Assembly (NCBI GenBank): GCA_013399695.1
Contig: VXAU01002309.1
Coordinates: 418,596 to 482,595, forward strand
Origin: Formicarius rufipectus
Taxonomy: Eukaryota; Chordata; Aves; Passeriformes; Formicariidae
Direction of reading: 5' to 3'
DNA length: 64,000 nt
Shown: positions 55,101 to 64,000 of the stretch, piece by piece
Position numbering within the stretch: the first letter of the stretch is position 1
Layout of the letters: every line of letters starts with the position of its first letter
The notes under the pieces: generated by a model
Seen by the model: only the letters and a program-made list of their open reading frames with translations
Databases searched by the model: none
What the model was told of the DNA's origin: nothing
Program-made: the position numbers and the translations under genes

Positions 55101-55139
<39 letters not shown>
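55101..55139. repeat. 39-nt A homopolymer
   Basis: An uninterrupted A run follows CACACACAGT and is followed by TTTAAGTACC. I see no target-site duplication or recognisable retrocopy body before it. Its true length may differ because of sequencing or assembly slippage. Confidence 0.95.
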
Positions 55140-55142
<3 letters not shown>

Positions 55143-58100
55143 AAGTACCTTAGCAAATCTCTGTACACTACCTTGGAGAAGGACAGTCCATACCAGAAAC
55201 ACTTCAAATGATAAACTGAAAGCTTGCCTTCTCATGGTCAAGAATTCATTACAATTTCCACAGTATTTTTTCATTCTTCTATTATTTCCAGATGATGAGA
55301 TCTGACTTTATCGTTTATAGCACTTACACAATTAAGTGAGAGGTGAATCAGGGCCAGGTTGTTTGCCAAAAAAACAAGTAAAACTCAAACACTTCATGTC
55401 ACTGTTTATTTTCACACTCCTTCTGAAGAAATATCTAGGTCAGCTACACCAAACTTTGACTTCAGGATGCCTTGTATAAGGCTCATGCTCAAGCTATCTT
55501 GTTTATACCTTTTTGAATGCTTCCTCCAGACATACCTGTAGCCCAAAGTATAATTACCAGTGAGAATTAAAACAAAAATCAAGATTAAAAATTGTCTGTT
55601 GTTCCTGTATGTGAAGAAATAAAGTAATACTTATATTGTACATATCTGATATTAAATTTATTTTACATCTGCTCAAAGAGAATTTCTTATTTTATTCGAA
55701 GTGTTGTTTCCTTGAAATCAATGACAAACTTCCTACTGAGTTCAGTGGACTAGGATTCCTTCCACAGAGTCTGATTTACTATTTCATTGCATGAGCTGTA
55801 TGCCAGGGTAACTGAAATCATTGGAATTCCCTTGGCATGAAAGCAGTGAAATCAGAAAAAAAAAAAAAATCTGAGTTAAGAGAATCAATTTTTACTGGAA
55901 TGAAAGGATTACAATTGAGGAATAACAGTTTTGGTAAACATCAACTAACTGAGATGTTTGCAATTGGCTCACTAGACAGTTGCACGCTGTTGTAAAAGCC
56001 AAAAATAGACATATTTCATATATTCATACCATTTTATAAAACTGGAATCTTGCATAGACAAAACAGGGAAACTGCAAAGACTTACATCACTGTTAAATTA
56101 CTTTCTCTTTAAAAAGTGCTCAACGTGTTTTATATCAAGAGCCAAATTCTGCCCCTTGATATACACATGCAAATTCCATTAAAGTAGCTGGAACTGCATA
56201 TTCATACTTGTGGGAACGATCTGGCTGTGTAAAGGCAATTCTGGGAGCATTGACTGCATGGGCTGTTCAAGAATTTACCAGGGAAAATGCTTTTTAGTTT
56301 AATTTTATTGTTAAAAACTGTTGATTTGTCAAAACTAAACATTTCCACACAAATACATTCAGCTTGTTTGACAGTGATCACATTTGTGGTCAAGGAAAAA
56401 GAGAAAGCTAATGTCCACAGAACAGTCAACAAGCACTTAAGCCAAACTGAGGGTTAGCATTTATATTTATGCTTTCCCAAACATATTCCTTTCTCTTCCA
56501 GTCCTTGATGAATCCCTTGACTGGGATAAGTTATCATCAGTCTTTCTCACTGGAGCTATTTCACAGAGCTTTATAAATTCAGTATTAATTGAACAAACAA
56601 ACTGCCCAATCATCACTTCCCCATCTCATAGCTTCGTGCTCCTGTCAGTAAAAACAATTACTTGAATTCTTCTTTCCTTCCTTCCAGGGAATTGTCCTCT
56701 TAACAGTCACTTGTTTTTAATAAAACAAGGCATTGGCATATCTAATACCTGCCACAGAAAAAGAAAGGGAAAAACTTCCGACTCATCAGAAGTGGTAATG
56801 AGATATTTGTTTTCCTGTAAATTCCACTCATTCCCTTAAAAATACTAGCAAAATAGTATTTGCTTTTGGTTTTGCTTTGAAAATGTATATGTTTATCTAT
56901 ATCAATAACTTTTTACATATTTGCTTCCCACCTCTAGTACTTCAGAAATTGAATTAATACTTCTTCAAGCTTTCAGCTTTCGAGGTACCTGGGGATGCAA
57001 ACTGAGCAACAAACTATTTATATACATACAAGACCTACAGCTGGAGAGACACCATGTTTCTGCTGTGCTGTTTGCCAAGGCAGCTGACACCATAGGTGGG
57101 AGGACTAGTCGGGAAGAGAGGAATCTAACACTAATAGTGCATTTTATGGATGGCTTATCTGGCTGACCTCTGGAAGGCAGTGTGATAGATTAAAACACAA
57201 CCTGCCAGAAGTGCAGCCAGTAGGTTGGGATCTAAATCCATCAGGGAATGAGGCTAAAACAATGCCTACATGCCAGTCCTACTTAGTCCTTTCTGTGTGT
57301 GAGCCCCAGGGAGGTGATCTCATGTCCCCAGCCCCTCAAGTGAAGTGCAGTAGAGTTTTTATGAGACATGAATATCATTGCAATTACAATACTTTTTTTT
57401 TTTTTTTTTGCAACAAATGCTGGTGCAATCCACTATGCCTTCCATTTCCCAGTTTGGGCAGCTCAGAAAGGAAGTCTTAGTCCCTGTGAGATACTTTTTC
57501 CAGCTGGCAAATACAGGGGATAGGGTTTACAAGGTGAACAAGCTTAATATTAGCTCTTTGCACAGGTTGACTTTTCACTATATGCCATTAAAAGTAGCAA
57601 TGGTGACTTTTGGTCAGCATTAACCCCTTTAGGAGTAACTCCTTAACTAGTTTTTAAGAAATATTTACAGCTTCTAAATAAAGTTCAAATTAAATATTTC
57701 TCCCTCTATATTTTTTTCTAAAACTGTTCTCTTGCTCTGGAATGGTGGAACTGTTTTTTTATACTTTGAAGTTCCTTCCTTCCTTCCTNTTAAGTTTTAA
57801 CAATTTCACTTCTAACTGAAGTACAGAGCCTACTTTCCCTTCAGCTGGGCCTCTTCCTATCTTATCAAATAATATTAGCTTGCACTCCATTTATACCACA
57901 TAAAGTCTTAGAAACTCTCATAGCTTTTAACCTGTCATGCAGATTAAGACCTCATTAAATTTCATACCACCTTCAGTACGATCATGTTACCTAATGTAAA
58001 GATTTTGGGGCAACAAAATCAGTACTGGTACAGAATGAAAGCAGAGGGATCTTTCATCATGTGGGTCTTTGTGGCTTCATTTGCTAGAAAGAGAATTTAC

Positions 58101-59739
58101 TGTCTGATAAATTAATTTCCGTCTGGTCTGTGTTTCTGCATGTGTGCTGCCTGGACAAAGTATGCCTTGCATTTCCCCTCACAAACTGATTTCATGACCT
58201 GTGGATCTGACTTTCAATGAATGTGTTCATGTTCATAGATAAAACTTGGCTATTTGCGAATTAATAAAATGTGTGTGTGCATGCAGACATGCATTCAGAC
58301 ATACATATTTACTTTATAAATAGGTACGGGATTAATGAGCTTACACAGGTACAGGAATGGCATTCATCTACATTTTTTTCTGGCTCTTTTCATATGTTTG
58401 CAAAAAAACTTGTTCAGAGAGAAATAACTGGAACCAAAAGGGAGAACACACTCTTCTCCTTCATCAGGGTTTGCAGAACAATAGCAGCTATAGGTGATTA
58501 TTTACAGACTGGAAACTTCTGGTGTGAGCACTGTATACACAGTGTAGAAGACCAACTGTGCCACAGAAACATTACAATTGAGGCAGGTTAAACAAGATAA
58601 AATGCCATTATTTCAGTTTTTATTAATAGGAAACAGAAATACCAAATGACTTGTTCTCAGTCACATAGGAGAGCAGCAACAAACTTCTGTCACACCTAAT
58701 ACCTCTGCTACTAGTTCTGTCTTTGAGAGTCTACTGTTATGGCAGTATTTCTAGTCACTTTTCACAGATGCAGAAAATCCTGACAAAGAGGGGAAAAAAA
58801 GCAAAACCAAAAAACCTCAGATTCAGCACATGTCCCTCAAGAACATGAGCATCTCACAACAGTTTTGTGTTTGTCCTAATAACAAGTCCCTTAACTGGGA
58901 TGCAACACACAGCTGACATAGAGATGGGATGCAGAGGCAGAGACTACAGGTAGAAGTTGCCCATGGCAGTTGAGAAAGAGCAGAAACTGAATGCAAGTTT
59001 TCCCCAAGTTTGACCTGAAGCTCTAGCATTTGATTCACCCTTTCTCACTGGGTGATTAGCTAATTATCTAGGAGTCCTTATCAGGGCATTACAAGACCCC
59101 TCTACAGGACAGCATCAATTAAAAGTCACTTGGATGAATTTCTCCTTGTATTTTCTTTCACTTTTAAGATTGTTCTTCTTGTTCCAGAGGATTAGGCCAC
59201 AAAATGGCACCATATCATTTTACTCTTGAAAGTACACCTTGTTGGGTTGAGAGACTTGTTCAGGGAGCAGGAAGGATGGGAAATGAATAAGAGGAATGAC
59301 AGCTTTCTCCCAGCACATGGTGCAATCCCTTTGCTGGTGGAGGTGGGGAGGGAGATTGCCCCTCTTGACCTCTCCTCTCTGAGCCCCATTTCCTTCCCTG
59401 CTGCCTGCCCACCCAATATCTGCAACCTTCGGACTGGGCTGAACAAGGCTGTCCCTCCGCCAAGCCCAGATAGCCACCCAAAGGACTTCCCAGTGTCACA
59501 TCTCTTGTAAACTCCGCCATGCTTTTCCTGTGTCTGCACTACATCTCAGCTCATTAGGAAGACATGAGATAGCAGAGGGCCCGATATGAAGCGGTTTGGA
59601 TCCCCCCAGCCTGGTAGATCCTCCTTCCCGTACCATGCATGGGACCCTTAACTTTAACCCAGCCGTGCCTTTTGTCTGAAAGGGAGAGACTATTTATGAG
59701 GAGTCATACAAAATAAACACAGAGAGTTCACCATAAAAT
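55140..59739. other. Intergenic sequence with minor repeats
   Basis: No gene is supported. A T run lies at 57393-57409, a CCTT tract with one undetermined base (57789) at about 57774-57790, and a faint MIR-like segment near 58605-58690. Confidence 0.5.
58605..58690 (-). repeat. Faint MIR-like relic
   Basis: CCATTATTTCAG, GGAAACAGAAATACCAAATG, ACTTGTTCTCAGTCACATAG and GAGAGCAGCAAC follow the order of the reverse complement of the MIR core (CCATTTTACAGATGAGGAAACTGAG ... TGACTTGCCCAAGGTCACACAGC, recalled in pieces). It is strongly diverged. Confidence 0.35.
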
Positions 59740-60200
59740 ATGACAACCACTTTAAATAATGTTGACTTAATTAAACTTTAAACTTTATTTATATATTTTA
59801 TGGCCGTAGTGTGAGCTCTTCTCGGATGTTTACTTCAGTGAAAAATCCATCATGTGAGAGCCTTGAAAGGAATTAATCCCCTTACCCCTGGCACAGAACT
59901 CAGCTCCAACAATTCAGATCTAAATATTTAGTGATGGATGATACATGTTTATAGAACAGAGGGCAGCATGACATTTAAATGGGATCTGGGGTTGCTATAG
60001 TGAGCGGACATTGTTGAAAAGAAACTGGAAGCTGAAGCCATGCCAATTATCGGAAGCCAATAAGTCAGCCCCTTTTTGCCTGTTTTTTCCCTTCCATCTA
60101 TCCCTTCTGGGTTTTTGAAGGCTTCTTCACAGAAGGTTATGAGCGATTTTCCAAAGGAAAAGTTCTGCTGACTCTTGTACATTTGGTAGTGCATCCCATG
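59740..60200. other. Candidate conserved non-coding element (inference only)
   Basis: A stretch free of repeats and low-complexity sequence holds several developmental transcription-factor-like cores close together: TTAATTAAA, GGAATTAATCCCC (TAATCC-type), ACATTGTTG (SOX-like) and AGCCAATAAG (CCAAT-like). The EYA4-TCF21 interval is expected to hold enhancers, but no cross-species comparison could be made. Confidence 0.2.
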
Positions 60201-61153
60201 GTTAAACTAATAGCCTCATTGGGTGTCAGCCAAAGGTTACAGGCCTCTCAAAATATTCTTGGAAAAAAAAAAAAAAGAGAGAGTTTATCACTGAACTGAA
60301 GTTTCTCATTAGTAACCCTGTGTTGTCTAATCTGTGAAATTACATGATTAACTCTTTTGCAGAGACAGCTTCAGCCAGAGCTTGTAATCCCACAGGAAGT
60401 TATTAAAAGTATCTCCGAGATAATTTCCCTGCTTTGTACTTGGCCTTTAGGGTAAGGGAAATACATCATTAGATGAGTACTTTATAATAAAGCTATAGAT
60501 CACTAACAATTATTAAATGGCTGTCAAGAATGATTATTATTTTAAAAGTTGAGCACTGCGCAATTTGAAAAAACAAATAAAAAACCTTGAAAGAAATTAC
60601 TTCCTTTGTTTTTGTACAGAAATTAGAAACATGCCTTCCCCCTCCATTCCCTTTGAAGTGATGACTGGAATATAATCTTTCTTTGTACACAGCCATCTTA
60701 CCTTCGACATTACTTTCTGAATCTCTAAAAATACTCCTGTGGAAAGCCATATCTTGAGAGGATATTCCCCAGGGACCCAGATGATAGTACGTCTTTTTGC
60801 ATAAGCTGAGAACAACCTTAATGCATGAGCACTGAACCCCTGAGGCTTCAAGTTACTGAAGCAGAGGTGGTGGTTTTCACCTAGAAACAATCCTTGGTTA
60901 TGGTGAAAGTTGAATTCTGGGCTATCTGGGACACAGGAAACCTGACTAGCATGTACTAAGCTGAAGTCACTTGCAGATTTTGCAGATGTTTTACATGATT
61001 TGTTGTACTTTGATTTGGCTTTCTAATGAGTTCCTCCCAGATGAATGGGTGGGTTAGTTTGCATCTTTAGGGAGGAGAGGTAGCAATTGAGATCTTTATT
61101 TATCTCCTCAGCTACCCACCCAGTTTTTTACCTACTTTTCCTTCTTTCTTTCT
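60201..61153. other. Intergenic sequence up to the assembly gap
   Basis: AT-rich DNA with an A run near 60260-60275. It ends in a TTTC-type pyrimidine tract at the gap. No gene is recognised. Confidence 0.55.
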
Positions 61154-61550
61154 NNNNNNNNNNNNNNNNNNNNNNNNNNNNNNNNNNNNNNNNNNNNNNN
61201 NNNNNNNNNNNNNNNNNNNNNNNNNNNNNNNNNNNNNNNNNNNNNNNNNNNNNNNNNNNNNNNNNNNNNNNNNNNNNNNNNNNNNNNNNNNNNNNNNNNN
61301 NNNNNNNNNNNNNNNNNNNNNNNNNNNNNNNNNNNNNNNNNNNNNNNNNNNNNNNNNNNNNNNNNNNNNNNNNNNNNNNNNNNNNNNNNNNNNNNNNNNN
61401 NNNNNNNNNNNNNNNNNNNNNNNNNNNNNNNNNNNNNNNNNNNNNNNNNNNNNNNNNNNNNNNNNNNNNNNNNNNNNNNNNNNNNNNNNNNNNNNNNNNN
61501 NNNNNNNNNNNNNNNNNNNNNNNNNNNNNNNNNNNNNNNNNNNNNNNNNN
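61154..61550. other. Assembly gap (397 N)
   Basis: Undetermined bases are bordered by CCTTCTTTCTTTCT on the left and TTCTTTTTTCC on the right, so a pyrimidine-rich simple repeat probably caused the gap. Open frames crossing the N run are meaningless. Confidence 0.99.
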
Positions 61551-64000
61551 TTCTTTTTTCCATTAGTGAAAAAGTGAAGTGGTGCGAAGAAGGGCATGCT
61601 GACAATCTGACAATGTCTGTGAAGTCAGTGAGGCTGTGAGCCTCAGCCAGTGACACGGTTACCCTGCAAGGGTGGCCGTGCAGCATCTGGCTGGATTGTG
61701 TAAAAGACAAATAGCCATGAGAGGTTTGACAGAGGTGAAGTGCATGGAAACAAAAGCCAACAAGCACCCTGTTGGTCCTCAGCCAAACAGTTCTTAATTA
61801 TGGGTTCAGAAATAAGCCAGAAGAAAACTAAGCTGGAATTTGCAAGCATAATTTGTGCATCCAGAAAAGGAAAACTGCTAAAAGGCATCTCTGAAAAAAT
61901 TCATTTGAGTTCCTGTGGAAAAGCCAGTACTTTCAAAAAAGTTGATTTTAGATTTAACTATTAAGCTCTAAAGGCCCAGCCCTAAAGTGCACAGCATGAC
62001 CATCCTTGCAGGAGAGTTTTTGTGATTGTATGACATTAGGGTCCTCAGGATGTCTAGTGCACTCATTCATTACAATCTAGGAGTTAAGAAACAGTGCTTT
62101 GAATCAGAAAAACTGAAATCTAGCATTTCTGTGGGAGAACCGTCAGGGGTCCACAAATTGGAAAACATTGAAAATATTGAAGGCCCTTCTACATGCATAC
62201 CATCAGAATGGAAAAACATGACAAAACAAAAGCCAAAAATCTTTCACTCCGATCTCTTACTTTGGACTGGGATGTTATAGATGTCTGAATTTGTAGAATA
62301 TAACCAATCATGCCCTGCAGAGCTGATTGGGAAAGCAATATAAACAAAATTCTGACTTGGGAGATGAATGCAGAGTGTAATTTTCTTCATGTAGTTGCAT
62401 GTTCTCATGAGATAAATTCAGGCTGATGTTAATGACAAAACATTGATTTATAAAATTAGGAAGATCTGCAACTCTGTATGACAGAATAAATGCAACTGGT
62501 CAGCAAAAAAATGCCAGCTCTTACAGAGAGAGGTTTGCCATCCTCACGTAGGACAGCAAGTACCTAATTTTACCATGAATTTCTGGTGTGCATGCGCTAT
62601 CTCTCCAGAAGATACATGAATTTTCCTTTCGGTTTACTGTGAATTGTGTCTTTACATCCGTGGGAGCAGTTTTTGTTCAGCTTTCATTTGAAAACCAGCT
62701 TGTCAGAGATAACAAAAGAGCAAAATGCCCCTGTCTGCAGTATTAAATTGTTTTCTTTCTTGCACTACTGATTTTTCTTACTTCTGTCATCCAAGAAAGA
62801 GATTACTCTTTGTACATAGAAAATACAACTCCAGCATCTAAACAAAGTTGTATTTTAAATCATTAGTGTTCCTTTTTCAGAAATCTTGAATAACTGTCCT
62901 TTTGCTAACGAAAGGATATGGCCCTATTAATTTTAAATTGTTTTTGTTTGTCCCCTATCTATTTTGAGACATGCTGGCCCTGTCTACTTTTGTCCTAAAC
63001 ACAATTTTATGAGCAGTGAAAGCTCTTGTTCGGTACGAACCCATGGCATTTGCAGAAAATGATAATATCTGTTTCTTCTGCTGGAAAAAGAGGAGGGAAG
63101 ATCTCCTGTGACATTGATGGATGTTTGGAAGTGTGCCTCCTTTCCCTGTCACCAGGGAGTGGTTCTATGTTACTGAATGCAGCAGGAACGCAGTGGTGCT
63201 CAGCTCAGAGTCCACCTCCCATCTTCCAATCACACTGCTTCAAGTAAAGGTGAAAATGTAATCATACCAAAGGCTCATTCCCTAGAGTGTCAACATCCTT
63301 CCTGACAGAGAGGTAGGAGAGGAGGGCCTTTCTTCTCCTCTAGAGGGGATCTGACCTTTCTAATGCCATAATTTGAATGAGGCTTTGAAGATAAAGAGAA
63401 GTGGATGAGGAAAATTGAAAAAAAAAAAGTGCTAGAACAGTTGTGCAAAAAAACCTGGAAAACTCAGTCCTTCATTGAAAATTTTCTTTGCACTTTTTGC
63501 CTTTGCAGGCTACCCATTTTTAAAAGAAAATTAATCAGTTAATTTCTGCCCTTTTGTGACAAATCAGAAAATAGAATCATGGAAAACATTATCATTCTCG
63601 TGTTCATATTTGTAACTACTCTTACACTTCAGATGTGGGGGAAATCCATTATTCATAATACTATATTTTATTTGGTAAAGCACCAGGTTCACAGATGATT
63701 AGTGATAGTTGACAAAATGAACTTTTTCTGAAGTTCAGGGGTCTTGCGTTATATAAAATTGAATTTCTAAAATCAGTGCCTTTGATGTCTTCCCAGTATA
63801 AATATTTTACTCACAATTAAGTACTTGGGACAAAAGTGTGGGAGAGGGGGGGATACAGAAAGGGAAGGAGAGATGTGGTTAAAAGCAATACTCAGCAGGT
63901 CAACTTAAAAATATGACTATGATTTCTCAATAGTTGCTACTGACTTTCTAGTTCACATGAATTTGCAAAATGAATTTTCTTTGGGTCAGATCTTACTTAT
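61551..64000. other. Intergenic sequence after the gap
   Basis: No gene, RNA or recognisable repeat is seen. A G-rich tract near 63840-63875 and an A run near 63418-63428 are the only low-complexity pieces. The TCF21 bHLH coding sequence expected further downstream is not present here. Confidence 0.55.

Noticed and set aside
61087..61767. Open frames of 159-211 codons across the N run
   Set aside because: They are open only because undetermined bases cannot form stop codons.
17111..64000. Search for TCF21 or another neighbouring gene
   Set aside because: No bHLH-coding stretch or other recognisable exon was found on either strand.
1..64000. CRISPR arrays, operons, insertion sequences and other prokaryotic features
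   Set aside because: The split EYA4 gene, CR1 elements and microsatellites show vertebrate nuclear DNA, and no regularly spaced direct repeats of CRISPR type are present.

Overview
The window is vertebrate nuclear DNA, most likely from a bird. It carries the 3' end of EYA4 (eyes absent homolog 4) on the + strand, followed by about 47 kb in which I find no supported protein-coding gene. The avian call rests on CR1 retrotransposon copies (48.8-49.5 kb +, 4.47-4.62 kb -), a low overall density of interspersed repeats, short introns, and residue-level agreement of the exons with vertebrate EYA4. A crocodilian or turtle cannot be strictly excluded.

Region 1 (1-17.1 kb) is EYA4. Six constitutive coding positions, one of them filled by either of two alternative exons, lie at 4750-4808, 4913-5073, 7169-7283, 8992-9113, 11239-11339 or 11379-11479, and 13104-13184 (TAA). 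They join in frame to 639 nt (212 residues plus stop), the C-terminal three quarters of the EYA domain, a HAD-family tyrosine phosphatase and SIX-cofactor module. The nucleophile motif (DxD) and everything N-terminal lie upstream. The most notable structure is a pair of 101-nt homologous exons only 39 nt apart. They share phase and both keep the catalytic Lys, Asp and Glu, and the gap is too short to be spliced as an ordinary intron, so they should be mutually exclusive. A long 3' UTR probably runs to an AATAAA with a GU-rich follow-up near 17.1 kb.

Region 2 (17.1-64 kb) is non-coding sequence downstream of EYA4, in the position of the EYA4-TCF21 interval of other amniotes. TCF21 itself is not in the window. 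It contains a CpG-enriched patch at 28.8-29.7 kb with a CCAAT box and a GACGTC inverted pair, a probable solo LTR (45.5-46.0 kb), a 3'-terminal CR1 copy, weak MIR/L2-like relics, and a decayed class II tRNA-like sequence at 53.05 kb. It also has a 26-bp palindrome at 37.68 kb, several A/C-rich, G/T-rich, CA and TA simple repeats, a 39-nt A run, and a 397-nt assembly gap in a pyrimidine tract.

I saw no new multi-gene system. The best leads are the EYA4 alternative exon pair, the CpG-rich patch as a possible lncRNA promoter or enhancer, and the tRNA-like element. All exon boundaries were read by eye from GT/AG sites and reading-frame continuity; no alignment or search was run.
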